64,000 nt of DNA from Lachnospiraceae bacterium KGMB03038 (GCA_007361935.1 CP041667.1:124001-188000); one strand, 5' to 3'. Counted from the first letter of the stretch, positions 31,691 to 41,225 are shown. A program made the numbers and translations. Notes: generated by a model from the letters alone, not told the origin.

Positions 31691-33016
31691 ATGGACACAT
31701 TAAAAATAGATTTGCCGGAAAAGGTGAATAAAATTATCCGGGTTTTACACAGCGAAGGCTTTGAAGCATATGCGGTTGGCGGCTGCGTCAGAGATTCGAT
31801 CCTTGGACGGGTGCCTGAGGATTGGGATATCACGACTTCTGCTATGCCTGAAGAGATCAAGGAGATTTTTCACCGTACGATCGATACGGGAATTGAGCAT
31901 GGCACGGTTACGGTACGCATGGAGGGGGAAAGCTTTGAAGTAACGACGTACCGTATTGACGGAGAGTATGAGGACGGTCGCCATCCAAAAGAGGTAACGT
32001 TTACACGAAGTCTGAAAGAGGATCTGAGGCGTCGGGACTTTACCATTAATGCTATGGCATATAATCAGAAAGACGGGCTGGTGGACATTTTTGGAGGGCT
32101 TTCCGATTTGGAGAAGAAAGTGATCGGATGTGTGGGGAACGCAGAAGAACGTTTCTCCGAAGATGCGCTTCGAATCCTGCGAGGGGTACGTTTTGCGGCA
32201 CAGCTGGATTTTGCGATTGACGAGGAAACAAAGGAAGGGATGCGCATACTGGCGCCTACGCTGAAAAAGATCAGCGCGGAACGGATTCAGACAGAGTTGG
32301 TAAAGATGCTTGTTTCAAACAGGCCTGAACTATTGGGAGAAGCTTATAGGCTTGGAATTACTGCGCAATTTCTTCCGGAATTTGACCGGCTGATGGTAAC
32401 AGAACAGGAAACCCCACATCATATGTACAATGTGGGGGAACATACCCTTCACGCGATGAAAAACATCCGGCCGGATAAGGTGCTGAGGCTGACGATGCTT
32501 TTGCATGATATGGGGAAACCGGCGTTGAAGACAATGGATGAGACTGGAAGAGCGCATTTTAAAAAACATGCTGCGGAAAGTGAGGTTCTTGCCCGTGGGA
32601 TTTTAAAACGGCTGAAATTTGATAATGATACCCTGCGTAAAGTATGCCGACTGATTCGCTTCCATGATTATCGAATGGAAGCGACTGAGTATAATGTACG
32701 CCAGGCAATATATCTGATCGGCGAGGACCTGTTTCCGTCATATATGGAAGTGCGCCGGGCCGATGTGCTGGCGCAAAGTATGTATAAGAGGGAGCGAAAG
32801 ATACAGAATCTGGATGAGATTGAGGAGTTGTATAGAAAGATACGACAGGAAGGACAGTGCGTTTCTATGCGAATGTTAGCCGTATCAGGAAAGGATCTGT
32901 TAGAAGCGGGGGTGGAACCGGGAAAGCAGATTGGCGAAAAATTGGAAGAACTTTTGAAAATTGTGCTAGAACATCCAGAATTAAATACCAAAGAGGAACT
33001 ATTGAGACGGATATAA
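31691..33016 (+). CDS. cca: CCA tRNA nucleotidyltransferase
   Basis: The 441-residue class II nucleotidyltransferase adds or repairs the CCA end of tRNAs. It has the nucleotidyl-transfer motif GGCVRDSILGRVPEDWDITT, the RRRDFTINAMAYN motif and a C-terminal HD domain (LTMLLHDMGKPA). GGAGG precedes the ATG. A GATATGATATAA stretch 30 bp upstream is a possible -10. Repeat R7 begins 4 bp after the stop. Confidence 0.93.
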   Translation: MDTLKIDLPEKVNKIIRVLHSEGFEAYAVGGCVRDSILGRVPEDWDITTSAMPEEIKEIFHRTIDTGIEHGTVTVRMEGESFEVTTYRIDGEYEDGRHPKEVTFTRSLKEDLRRRDFTINAMAYNQKDGLVDIFGGLSDLEKKVIGCVGNAEERFSEDALRILRGVRFAAQLDFAIDEETKEGMRILAPTLKKISAERIQTELVKMLVSNRPELLGEAYRLGITAQFLPEFDRLMVTEQETPHHMYNVGEHTLHAMKNIRPDKVLRLTMLLHDMGKPALKTMDETGRAHFKKHAAESEVLARGILKRLKFDNDTLRKVCRLIRFHDYRMEATEYNVRQAIYLIGEDLFPSYMEVRRADVLAQSMYKRERKIQNLDEIEELYRKIRQEGQCVSMRMLAVSGKDLLEAGVEPGKQIGEKLEELLKIVLEHPELNTKEELLRRI

Positions 33017-33019
33017 GTC

Positions 33020-33080
33020 AAAAAGGGACAGGGCATTTTTGATTGGGGCCGGGGGATTTTTAAAAATCCCCCGGCCCCAA
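33020..33080 (+). repeat. REP-like palindromic repeat, copy R7
   Basis: Full-length copy, head first, just after the cca stop. It lies between cca and the cotS-like gene and may terminate the cca transcript. Confidence 0.92.
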
Positions 33081-33146
33081 TCATATTTTCTCTTCCCACT
33101 TCATAAGTTTAGAGAGAATAATAACGATAATGTGCAGGGGATTGGT

Positions 33147-34148
33147 ATGCAGGAATATGAGCGGTATGTGCTGGAACAATATAATATTGACGTCAGCAGC
33201 ACCCGTAAGATCAGGGGTGCTGTTTTATGCGACACGGATCAAGGCCCGCTTCTCCTGCGGGAGACGGCCACTGCGCCGGGGCGTATTTCTGCCCTTTATA
33301 GATTGTATGACCACTTATGGCAGCAGGGATATCATAATATCGATCAGATCATCCTTAATAAAGAAGGAGAGTGCCTGACCGTTCTGGAAGACGGAAGCAA
33401 ATACCTGTTGAAGAGATGGTTCCAAGGACGAGAATGTGACATCCGAAAACCGGCGGAACTTCTGGAAGCGGCGGGGAATCTGGCGAAAATCCATATTCTG
33501 CTCCAGGAGGGAGGATCAGAAGGAATAACAACGGCAGAACCGCTGGATCAGGAATATGAAAGACACGACCGGGAATTAAAAAAAGTCCGGCGGTTCGTGC
33601 GGAATCTAACGCCGAAAGGGGAGTTTGAAGTCGCCTTCCTGAAATGTTTCGACCAAATGTACCAATGGACCGAGGCCGCGGGCAGCCTGCTGAGCAATTT
33701 TTCTTACCGGAATTTCTTTGAGGAGAGCATAGAGAAAGCCAGTATTGTTCACGGGGAATATAATTATCATAACATTTTGATGATCAAAGATAGCTATGGA
33801 AAAACCACAGTAGCTACCGTTAATTTTGAAAAATATAAACTAAATATCCAGACAGAAGACCTATATTATTTCCTGAGAAAGGTCATGGAAAAGCAAGGAT
33901 GGAAGGAACGTCTTGGAGATGGGATGCTGAATGCCTATTCCGCGATCCGTCCTCTGGATGAGAGAGCGGTGGAGTATCTTAAGATCCGTCTGGCGTACCC
34001 GGAGAAATTCTGGAAGATCGCCAATTCTTATTATCACTCAAACAAGGCGTGGATTTCCGCGAAAAGCATCGAGAAGCTGAATACGGCAATCGCCCAGACC
34101 AAGGAAAAAGAGAGATTCCTGAACCACATATTTTCTTTTCATTTATAG
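33147..34148 (+). CDS. CotS-family spore coat protein
   Basis: The 333-residue protein has the kinase-like fold of the CotS/YsxE/YutH family: YLLKRWFQGRECDIR near the N-lobe, then a choline-kinase-like loop, IVHGEYNYHNILM. Members coat the spore and may bind or modify glycans. The ATG at 33147 (AGGGG upstream) was chosen because the longer reading frame would start inside repeat R7. It has its own position between cca and a sugar-phosphate mutase and is probably expressed in the mother cell. Confidence 0.78.
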   Translation: MQEYERYVLEQYNIDVSSTRKIRGAVLCDTDQGPLLLRETATAPGRISALYRLYDHLWQQGYHNIDQIILNKEGECLTVLEDGSKYLLKRWFQGRECDIRKPAELLEAAGNLAKIHILLQEGGSEGITTAEPLDQEYERHDRELKKVRRFVRNLTPKGEFEVAFLKCFDQMYQWTEAAGSLLSNFSYRNFFEESIEKASIVHGEYNYHNILMIKDSYGKTTVATVNFEKYKLNIQTEDLYYFLRKVMEKQGWKERLGDGMLNAYSAIRPLDERAVEYLKIRLAYPEKFWKIANSYYHSNKAWISAKSIEKLNTAIAQTKEKERFLNHIFSFHL

Positions 34149-34193
34149 ATTCCTGTTGTATAATGAGGACAAGAAAAACAGGAGGTACCCAAA

Positions 34194-35927
34194 ATGGAAT
34201 ATCGTGAAAAATATGAGGAATGGATCAGCAATCCCTATTTTGATGAAGCCACGAAAGAAGAACTTAAATCGATCGCAAATGACGATGGAGAGATCAAAGA
34301 ACGGTTCTATAAAGACTTGGAATTTGGGACGGCAGGATTGCGAGGTGTGATCGGAGCGGGGACGAACCGCTTAAATATTTACACCGTTAGAAAGGCAACG
34401 CAGGGCCTGGCGAATTATATCTGCAAGAATAACGGACAGGACAAAGGGGTGGCGATCGCCTATGACTCTCGCCGTATGTCTCCTGAATTCGCGGATGAGG
34501 CGGCGCTGTGCCTGGCGGCGAATGGAATCAAGGCCTACGTATTTGAATCTCTTCGTCCAACACCGGAGTTATCCTATGCGGTCCGGTCTCTGGGATGTAT
34601 CGCCGGAATCAACATTACCGCAAGCCACAATCCGCCGGAATATAATGGCTACAAGGTGTATTGGGAAGATGGAGCGCAGATCACGCCCCCTCATGACAAA
34701 GGAATCATGGATGAAGTAAGAGCGGTGATTGATTATAATACCGTAAAAACGATGGAACTTGACAAGGCAAAAGGAGCGGGCCTGTATCAGACCATCGGAG
34801 CCGAAGTGGACGACGGCTATATTGCTGAATTGAAGAAACAGGTGATTCATCAAGATGCCATCGACCAGGTGGGCGGTGAGCTGAAGATTGTTTACAGTCC
34901 GCTGCATGGGACGGGAAACATACCGGCCCGCAGGATTCTGAAAGAATTAGGGTTTAAAAATGTATATGTAGTAAAAGAGCAGGAACTTCCGGACGGAGAT
35001 TTCCCAACGGTATCTTATCCCAACCCCGAAGCCAAAGAAGCCTTTGAGCTGGGCCTGAAACTGGCCAAAGAAGTGGACGCGGATCTGGTACTGGCTACAG
35101 ACCCGGATGCGGACCGGCTGGGAGTGTATGTAAAAGACAGCGGATCCGGCGAGTATAAAGAGCTGACTGGAAATATGTCCGGCTGCCTCCTGGCTGATTA
35201 CGAGATCGGACAGAGGAAAGAATTGTACGGCCTTCCGGATGACGGCTATCTGATCAAAACGATCGTTACGTCCAATATGGCGGATGCCATTGCGGAAGCT
35301 TATGGCGTAGGACTGATCGAAGTATTGACCGGATTCAAATATATCGGTCAGCAGATCCTTGGTTTTGAGACGACAGGAAAAGGCAGTTATCTCTTTGGAT
35401 TTGAGGAAAGTTATGGCTGTCTGATCGGGACTCACGCGAGAGATAAGGACGCGATTGTGGCCACCATGGCGCTGTGCGAAGCGGCGGCTTACTATAAGAC
35501 TAAAGGAAAAACCCTGTGGGATGCTATGGTGGACATGTATGAGAAATACGGCTACTATAAAGACGCTATCCAGTCGATCACACTAAAGGGAATTGAAGGA
35601 GTTCAGAAGATCCAGGAAATCCTGGAGACGCTGCGCAAGAACCCGCCGATGGAAGTGGGGGGCTACCGGGTGATCCGGGCAAGAGATTACCAGGCGGATA
35701 CAGTGAAGGATATCGCCACTGGAGAAGTGACGCCGACAGGCCTGCCTGCCTCCAACGTATTATATTATGACCTGACTGACGATGCCTGGCTTTGTGTAAG
35801 ACCGTCAGGAACAGAACCGAAGGTAAAATTTTACTATGGCGTCAAGGGGACTTCTCTGGAAGATGCGGACGAAAAATCAGACAAACTTGGGAGGGAAGTT
35901 CTGGCTATGATCAACGCCATGCTGTAA
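34194..35927 (+). CDS. phosphoglucomutase/phosphomannomutase family enzyme
   Basis: The 577-residue alpha-D-phosphohexomutase interconverts glucose 1- and 6-phosphate (or mannose equivalents). It has FGTAGLRG, the phosphoserine loop ITASHNPPEYNGYK, the metal loop TDPDADRLGVY, the sugar loop GFEESYG and the phosphate loop RPSGTEPKVKFYYG. Length and motifs match the PgcA-type clostridial mutase. A TATAAT lies 35 bp upstream. It can supply glucose 1-phosphate to the GlgC/GlgD pathway upstream. Confidence 0.93.
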   Translation: MEYREKYEEWISNPYFDEATKEELKSIANDDGEIKERFYKDLEFGTAGLRGVIGAGTNRLNIYTVRKATQGLANYICKNNGQDKGVAIAYDSRRMSPEFADEAALCLAANGIKAYVFESLRPTPELSYAVRSLGCIAGINITASHNPPEYNGYKVYWEDGAQITPPHDKGIMDEVRAVIDYNTVKTMELDKAKGAGLYQTIGAEVDDGYIAELKKQVIHQDAIDQVGGELKIVYSPLHGTGNIPARRILKELGFKNVYVVKEQELPDGDFPTVSYPNPEAKEAFELGLKLAKEVDADLVLATDPDADRLGVYVKDSGSGEYKELTGNMSGCLLADYEIGQRKELYGLPDDGYLIKTIVTSNMADAIAEAYGVGLIEVLTGFKYIGQQILGFETTGKGSYLFGFEESYGCLIGTHARDKDAIVATMALCEAAAYYKTKGKTLWDAMVDMYEKYGYYKDAIQSITLKGIEGVQKIQEILETLRKNPPMEVGGYRVIRARDYQADTVKDIATGEVTPTGLPASNVLYYDLTDDAWLCVRPSGTEPKVKFYYGVKGTSLEDADEKSDKLGREVLAMINAML

Positions 35928-35980
35928 ATGGTAAAAAACGCCGAAAACCCTTGGAAATACGGCAAAAACGAGAAATAACC

Positions 35981-36009
35981 TTGACAAATATAGGGAAAAC
36001 AGGTATAAC
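35981..36009 (+). promoter_or_regulatory. strong sigma-A promoter of hup
   Basis: Consensus TTGACA (35981-35986), 17 bp, TATAAC (36004-36009). It is followed by a ~100-nt leader to the hup start. Confidence 0.75.
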
Positions 36010-36109
36010 AGTAACTAAAGGCGGCGAGACATGAGAATGTGTAGCCGCTGTAAAATCTGTAGAATTAAAATAAGGGATTCTATGATGAAACAAGAGGAGG
36101 AAATTATCC

Positions 36110-36385
36110 ATGAACAAAACAGAATTAGTTGCGGCGATCGCAGACAAAGCAGAATTGTCAAAGAAAGATTCAGAGAAAGCATTAAAAGCTTTTGTTGATG
36201 TAGTAACAGAAGAATTGAAAAAAGAGCATAAGATCCAGTTAGTTGGCTTTGGTACTTTTGAAGTAAGCAAGAGAGCGGCAAGAGAAGGAAGAAATCCTCA
36301 GACAGGTAAGACAATGAAGATCGAAGCCTGCAAAGCGCCGAAGTTCAAAGCTGGAAAAGCATTAAAGGATGCTGTAAATAAATAA
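36110..36385 (+). CDS. hup: HU-family histone-like DNA-binding protein
   Basis: The 91-residue protein is a complete HU: MNKTELVAAIADKAELSK, then VDVVTEELKKEHKIQLVGFGTFEV, and the DNA-gripping arm REGRNPQTGKTMKI. It compacts and bends DNA as a dimer. AGAGGAGG precedes the ATG, and a strong promoter and a terminator make it a separate highly expressed unit ahead of the yabO cluster. Confidence 0.97.
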   Translation: MNKTELVAAIADKAELSKKDSEKALKAFVDVVTEELKKEHKIQLVGFGTFEVSKRAAREGRNPQTGKTMKIEACKAPKFKAGKALKDAVNK

Positions 36386-36402
36386 TTGAGAGAGATCTGT
36401 GA

Positions 36403-36434
36403 AGCAGAGAGTCAGCATGGCTCTCTGCTTTTTT
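36403..36434 (+). terminator. Rho-independent terminator after hup
   Basis: AGCAGAGAG and CTCTCTGCT form a 9-bp stem with a 9-nt loop, followed by TTTTT. Confidence 0.85.
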
Positions 36435-36444
36435 AGGAGGATAT

Positions 36445-36684
36445 ATGAGACTGGACAAATTTTTGAAAGTTTCCCGTTTGATCAAGAGAAGAACTGTGGC
36501 AAACGAGGCCTGTGACGCGGGACGGGTACTGGTCAACGGGAACGTTGCGAAAGCCTCAGTAAAGGTCAAGCCGGGAGACATCATCGAGATACACTTTGGA
36601 ACGAAAACGGTTAAAGCGGAGGTGCTGGATATCCAGGAGACAACCAAAAAGGAAGAAGCAAAAGAGCTGTTTCGCTACCTGTAA
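36445..36684 (+). CDS. rqcP: S4-domain RNA-binding protein (YabO/RqcP)
   Basis: The 79-residue protein is a single S4 domain (MRLDKFLKVSRLIKRRTVANE, then GRVLVNGNVAKAS). It matches YabO/RqcP, which helps move tRNA during Ala-tail addition on stalled large ribosomal subunits. Its place before yabP-yabQ-divIC is the conserved one in Firmicutes. Confidence 0.92.
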   Translation: MRLDKFLKVSRLIKRRTVANEACDAGRVLVNGNVAKASVKVKPGDIIEIHFGTKTVKAEVLDIQETTKKEEAKELFRYL

Positions 36685-36747
36685 TAACTTAGGTGTAATA
36701 AAAGGAAACAACCTTTCATATGATTATTAAGAAAGGTTGTGAGGCGC

Positions 36748-37032
36748 ATGGAAGAAAGAACGGTACAGAAGAGTCATAAATTAGTAGTTAATAACCGGAA
36801 GACCAGCTTGGTGACAGGAGTGCTGGATGTGCTGTCTTTTGACTTGAATGAGGTGCTGCTGGAAACCCAGCAGGGAATGTTAATGGTCAAGGGAACAGAT
36901 CTCCATGTCAATCGGCTGAGTCTGGAGAAAGGGGAAGTGGATCTGTCGGGAAATATCGACAGCATTGCATACTCTGATGCGCAGCCGGGAGGAAAATCCG
37001 GGGAAAATATATTTTCCAAACTGTTTAGGTGA
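36748..37032 (+). CDS. yabP: sporulation protein YabP
   Basis: The 94-residue protein (HKLVVNNRKTSLVTGVLDV, then FDLNEVLLETQQGMLMVKG and LHVNRLSLEKGEVDLSG) is YabP, a sporulation-specific beta-rich protein of the YabP/YqfC family. The ATG at 36748 has GGTTGTGAGG before it. yabQ starts 4 bp after its stop, and the two are expected to be expressed together in sporulation. Confidence 0.9.
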   Translation: MEERTVQKSHKLVVNNRKTSLVTGVLDVLSFDLNEVLLETQQGMLMVKGTDLHVNRLSLEKGEVDLSGNIDSIAYSDAQPGGKSGENIFSKLFR

Positions 37033-37036
37033 GAAA

Positions 37037-37390
37037 ATGCCTGAGATCAGAGCGGAAATCCTGGTGTTTCTTCTGGCGGTGATCGCCGGATGCGTGGCCC
37101 GGCTGTCCTATCACTGTATCGTATGTTTCAGAGAGATCGTGCGGCACAGCCTTCTTGTGATGGGGATTGAAGATATCTTATACTGGATGGGGGCGGCGAT
37201 TTATTTCTTTGTGCAGATTTACCATACAAGTTCTGGTAGTATACGATGGTATTTTATACTAGGTTGTGTGTGCGGCGCCATTTTTGCCTCATTTTTGATT
37301 AAAAAAATCGAAAAAATCGGAAAAAAAATCTACACTCAAAAGAAAAAGAAATTATCTGAAAATCTTGCGGGGAAAAGAAAAAAAGGATAA
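37037..37390 (+). CDS. yabQ: spore cortex protein YabQ
   Basis: The 117-residue membrane protein has about three hydrophobic segments (EILVFLLAVIAGCVARLSY, then the YWMGAAIYFFVQIY and RWYFILGCVCGAIFASF regions) and a very basic tail. YabQ is needed for cortex formation in B. subtilis. The start at 37037 follows yabP almost directly; a longer frame from 36965 would overlap yabP. Confidence 0.85.
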   Translation: MPEIRAEILVFLLAVIAGCVARLSYHCIVCFREIVRHSLLVMGIEDILYWMGAAIYFFVQIYHTSSGSIRWYFILGCVCGAIFASFLIKKIEKIGKKIYTQKKKKLSENLAGKRKKG

Positions 37391-37453
37391 TATAATTTAT
37401 ATTAGGGGTAAGTATTATCTCGGAAATATTCCGAAGAGGGTGAGTTAATAATT

Positions 37454-37777
37454 ATGAGTGGTATGAAGCAAAGACGCCAAAAAAGGCGGTCCAGAAGGCG
37501 TGCTCAGCATTATCGGCGCAGTATGCTCACGGTATGCGGGGTGATTCTGCTGTTGGCTGTGGTTCTTTCCGTAAACGCGTTCCAGCTCCGGGCAAAGGCG
37601 AAAGAGTATCAGGCGCAGGAGACGGAACTTGCGGAACAGATTGAAGAGGAAAAGGCAAGGTCAGCCAAGATTGATGATCTGGAAGAGTACGTAGGAACAG
37701 ATGAATATGTAGAAGAGATCGCAAGAGACAAATTGGGCCTTGTTCATGAGAATGAGATCATATTTAAGGCGAAATAA
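37454..37777 (+). CDS. divIC: septum formation initiator DivIC/FtsB-like
   Basis: The 107-residue protein has a basic cytoplasmic start, one membrane helix (MLTVCGVILLLAVVLSVNAFQL) and an extracellular coiled coil (AKEYQAQETELAEQIEEEKA) ending in YVEEIARDKLGLVHENEIIF, as in DivIC/FtsB. It stabilises the divisome with FtsL and DivIB. The gene order is as in B. subtilis. Confidence 0.88.
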   Translation: MSGMKQRRQKRRSRRRAQHYRRSMLTVCGVILLLAVVLSVNAFQLRAKAKEYQAQETELAEQIEEEKARSAKIDDLEEYVGTDEYVEEIARDKLGLVHENEIIFKAK

Positions 37778-37795
37778 ACGCGATGCACAGAAGAT

Positions 37796-37827
37796 AAGCT
37801 TTAGGATGAAAGTCCTAAAGCTTTTTT
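37796..37827 (+). terminator. Rho-independent terminator after divIC
   Basis: AAGCTTTAGGA and TCCTAAAGCTT form an 11-bp stem with a 6-nt loop followed by a T run. It separates divIC from spoIIE. Confidence 0.88.
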
Positions 37828-37866
37828 GCTTTATTGTGGCAGGAAATCATGAAGGGGAGATTATAA

Positions 37867-39276
37867 ATGGCGGAAATCAGCGAAAAAGAGAAGGCGGTTT
37901 TTCTAAATCCTTATGTGATACAGATGGACAAGTTTGCGGATTCTCTGATCCATCTGTCCCGCACATTCTTGTCTCTGGAAAGTTATAAGGGGACGTTCTC
38001 TAAAGAAGAGTTTGAGGAAATGTTTGCGAAGATCACAGGAAAAGTGTGCGAAGAATGTGAGAAAAAAGAACAGTGTCTGCGGGAAAACAGAGTTTATACC
38101 TATCAAATGATGTATGAGATCCTATGCGGCGTAGAAGAATATGGGGCAGAATTAAATGTGGAACTAAAACGAAAACTGCAGAAGCGCTGCATAAGGGCGC
38201 CGAGATTCCTCAGAGAGACTCTGGAAGTGTTTGAAAACGCCAAACAGGTGCTGATGTGGAACAATAAGATCGTCCAGAACCGGGAAGGATACGCGGGACA
38301 GCTGAACAGCTTTGCGAAATTGATCCAATATACTACGAGAGAATTGGATGCGGGCATTTTTGAGGATGAACATTTAGAGAAGAAATTGAAGACCCATCTA
38401 AAGAAAGCGGGTGTGAAACTGCTTTCCTCGGTCTTTTTTGTGACGGAACAGGGAAGATATGAGATCCATTTGACCGCGAAAACAGCGAAAGGCCAATGTG
38501 TCGCTACCAAGGATCTGGCACGCGAGGTGGGGATCTGCATTGGAAGGACGATGGTGCCCCAGCAGGGGGAACGGCCGATCCTGGGGGAGGAGTACTGTAC
38601 CATTGCCTGCGTGGAAGGCGCGCGGTTTCATACGCTTCAAGGAGTAGCTAAGATAGGGAAAAATTGTGATACAATATCCGGAGACACATTCTTGATGACG
38701 GATCTGCCGGGGGGCAAGAAAGGCGCAGCCTTATCCGATGGTATGGGGTCAGGAGAAGCTGCCTGCAAAGAGAGCACTATGGTGGTGGAAATGCTGGAAG
38801 AACTTCTGGAAGCCGGTTTCCCGGTAAAAACCGCGATTCAGATCATGAATACAGCGCTGGTCATCGGAAGGGATGACGTCCGGTTTTCCACGATAGACGT
38901 GAGTCTGTTCGACCTTTACAGCGGTACCTGTGAGTTTGTGAAAGCCGGGGCCTCGGCCACTTTTATCAAAAAAAAGGAAGGGGTGGAGCGGATTTCTTCT
39001 GCCACACTTCCTATCGGAGTGATCCAGGAAATCGATATTGACGTGGAGAAAAGAGAGCTGGAGTCCGGAGATTTTGTGATCATGGTAACGGACGGCGTGA
39101 TGGATGCGCTGCCAACCGGAGAACAGGAAACTCTAATGGAAACCTTTATCCTGGAAGCGGCTATCAACAATCCAAAAGAGCTGGCCCACCATCTGCTGGG
39201 ACGCGTCTTAGAGTGGACGGGAGAACTGCCTTTGGATGATATGACGATTCTGGTGATCGGAATCTGGAAGAGATAA
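37867..39276 (+). CDS. spoIIE: SpoIIE-type PP2C phosphatase without a membrane domain
   Basis: The 469-residue protein has the SpoIIE cysteine pair region (KVCEECEKKEQCL, residues ~60-72), a regulatory helical part and a C-terminal PP2C domain with KIGKNCDTISGDTF, ALSDGMGSGEAA, VTDGVMDA and DDMTILVIG. SpoIIE dephosphorylates SpoIIAA to activate sigma-F. B. subtilis SpoIIE has ~330 extra N-terminal residues with ten membrane helices; none are present here, and the terminator directly upstream leaves no room for them. The divIC-spoIIE-tilS-hpt-ftsH order supports orthology. Confidence 0.88.
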   Translation: MAEISEKEKAVFLNPYVIQMDKFADSLIHLSRTFLSLESYKGTFSKEEFEEMFAKITGKVCEECEKKEQCLRENRVYTYQMMYEILCGVEEYGAELNVELKRKLQKRCIRAPRFLRETLEVFENAKQVLMWNNKIVQNREGYAGQLNSFAKLIQYTTRELDAGIFEDEHLEKKLKTHLKKAGVKLLSSVFFVTEQGRYEIHLTAKTAKGQCVATKDLAREVGICIGRTMVPQQGERPILGEEYCTIACVEGARFHTLQGVAKIGKNCDTISGDTFLMTDLPGGKKGAALSDGMGSGEAACKESTMVVEMLEELLEAGFPVKTAIQIMNTALVIGRDDVRFSTIDVSLFDLYSGTCEFVKAGASATFIKKKEGVERISSATLPIGVIQEIDIDVEKRELESGDFVIMVTDGVMDALPTGEQETLMETFILEAAINNPKELAHHLLGRVLEWTGELPLDDMTILVIGIWKR

Positions 39277-39341
39277 GAAACTTGCTTTTTCTTTTAAAAT
39301 TTTATATAGTTTAAGAAAACATAAGGATCAAAGGAAGTTGT

Positions 39342-40712
39342 ATGTACCAGAAAGTGAAAGCATATGTAAAGACGTATCATATGCTGGAAAAAAAAGATCG
39401 TGTGATCGCAGGCATATCAGGAGGAGCAGACTCCATATGCCTTCTTTTCATACTTTTGGAACTGCAAAAGGAGATTGGCTTTTCCCTGGCGGCGGTACAT
39501 GTTCACCATGGCTTGAGAGGGGAAGCGGCGGATGCGGATGAGGAATATGTAAGGACCGTGTGCCGAAAACAGGGAGTAAAACTGGAGGTTTTCCGCAGAG
39601 ATGTGAAAAGTGCGGCAAGGCAGTACGGCCTTTCCGAGGAGGAGGCAGGCCGGGAGGTAAGAAGAGAGGCCTTTTTAGAATTCTGCTCCAAGTGGGGAGG
39701 GACAAAGATCGCCCTTGCCCATCATAGAGACGACAATGCGGAGACTCTTTTATTTCATCTGTGCAGAGGAAGTTCTCTGGAGGGACTGGCGGGGATCGCG
39801 CCGGTGAAAGACCTGTGGATCCGTCCTCTTCTGTGCGTGAATCGCCGGGAGATTGAATCATATCTGGAAAAACGGGGAATATCTTATTGTACGGACGAAA
39901 CGAATCTGGGAATTGACTATGCCCGGAACAGGCTCCGCAATCAAGCGATCCCATATCTGGAAGAACATATAAATCAAAAAGCAGCCTCCCATATGGCGGA
40001 CGCGGCAGAACAGCTCCGGATGGCCGCCGAATATATTCGGGAAGAAACGATGAAATGTTTTGGCGATTGTGTGATAACAAAAGAGGGCGAAAGGGTACTG
40101 CTGAAAAAACGCCTCCAAAAATATCCCCGGATCCTGCGGATGGGAGTGATCCATGAGACGATCTGTCAGGCGGCAGGCGCAAGGAGAGATATCGGTTCTG
40201 TCCATGTCAGGATGATAGAAGAGCTGCTGGAGCATCAGGTGGGGCGCGAAGCTGACCTGCCCTATGAAGTCCGGGCGGAGCGCTGTTATGAAGGCGTTGG
40301 GTTCCGGCGCAAAACGAAGGAAAAATCCCCGGAGATCCAAGGGGAATTCCGTTTCCGGGTTTTTGACAGAGAGGGAAAAAGGAAAGCAATTCCGCAAAAA
40401 ACCTACACGAAATGGTTCGATTATGATATAATAAAAAATACTGTAAAAATGAGACATCGAGAGGCTGGAGACTATCTGACGATCAATAAGGAGGGCGGCC
40501 GGCAGAAGCTGAAGCAGTATTTTATAAACGAGAAGGTTCCCAAGGGAGAAAGGGACCAAATCTGGCTTGCGGCGGATGGAAGTCATATCATGTGGGTGGT
40601 TGGATATCGGCAGAATCAGGCATATCAGATCACAGACAAGACCAAAAAGGTATTGGAAATTGAATTTTGCGGAGGAAAAAGCAATGGCAGAGACAGTAAA
40701 TGTGTTGATTGA
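39342..40712 (+). CDS. tilS: tRNA(Ile)-lysidine synthase
   Basis: The 456-residue enzyme modifies C34 of tRNA-Ile(CAU) to lysidine so that it reads AUA. It has the PP-loop SGGADSICLLFIL, VHVHHGLRG, LAHHRDDNAETLLF and DYARNRLRN, and the C-terminal TilS domain (KWFDYDIIKN...). It overlaps hpt by 29 nt, as in many Firmicutes. Confidence 0.94.
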   Translation: MYQKVKAYVKTYHMLEKKDRVIAGISGGADSICLLFILLELQKEIGFSLAAVHVHHGLRGEAADADEEYVRTVCRKQGVKLEVFRRDVKSAARQYGLSEEEAGREVRREAFLEFCSKWGGTKIALAHHRDDNAETLLFHLCRGSSLEGLAGIAPVKDLWIRPLLCVNRREIESYLEKRGISYCTDETNLGIDYARNRLRNQAIPYLEEHINQKAASHMADAAEQLRMAAEYIREETMKCFGDCVITKEGERVLLKKRLQKYPRILRMGVIHETICQAAGARRDIGSVHVRMIEELLEHQVGREADLPYEVRAERCYEGVGFRRKTKEKSPEIQGEFRFRVFDREGKRKAIPQKTYTKWFDYDIIKNTVKMRHREAGDYLTINKEGGRQKLKQYFINEKVPKGERDQIWLAADGSHIMWVVGYRQNQAYQITDKTKKVLEIEFCGGKSNGRDSKCVD

Positions 40713-41211
40713 TGAAGAAACAGTAGAAAAAAGGATCAAAGAGCTTGGAGAAAAGATCAGTGAAGATTACGCGGGAAAACAGGTACACCTGATCTGCGTT
40801 TTGAAGGGCGGAGTGTTCTTTATGTGCGAGCTGGCTAAGCGGATTTCTGTGCCGGTTTCTATGGATTTTATGAGTGTGGGAAGTTATGGCGACGGAACCT
40901 CCTCCAGCGGAGTGGTAAAGATCGCCAAGGATTTAGATGAGACGCTGGAAGGAAAAGATGTATTGGTGGTAGAGGATATCATTGATTCTGGAAGAACCCT
41001 TTACTACCTGTTGGATGTCCTGCAGAAACGGCGCCCAAAGAGCATGAAGCTGTGTACACTTCTGGATAAGCCGGACAGAAGGGTGACAGATGTAAAGGTG
41101 GATTATGTAGGATTTGAGATCCCAGATAAATTCGTAGTGGGATATGGACTTGATTATGCGCAGAAATATAGAAATCTGCCTTATATCGGAGTCGTAGAAG
41201 GCGTGGAATAG
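40684..41211 (+). CDS. hpt: hypoxanthine phosphoribosyltransferase
   Basis: The 175-residue enzyme salvages hypoxanthine and guanine. It has LICVLKGGVFFMCEL and the PRPP loop VLVVEDIIDSGRTL, and ends VVGYGLDYAQKYRNLPYIG. GGAGG precedes the ATG at 40684, inside the end of tilS. Confidence 0.95.
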   Translation: MAETVNVLIDEETVEKRIKELGEKISEDYAGKQVHLICVLKGGVFFMCELAKRISVPVSMDFMSVGSYGDGTSSSGVVKIAKDLDETLEGKDVLVVEDIIDSGRTLYYLLDVLQKRRPKSMKLCTLLDKPDRRVTDVKVDYVGFEIPDKFVVGYGLDYAQKYRNLPYIGVVEGVE

Positions 41212-41225
41212 AAAGGGGACAGACA

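Noticed and set aside
33039..33146. Longer start for the CotS-like protein
   Set aside because: The extra residues are translation of repeat R7, and the ATG at 33147 has a good ribosome-binding site.
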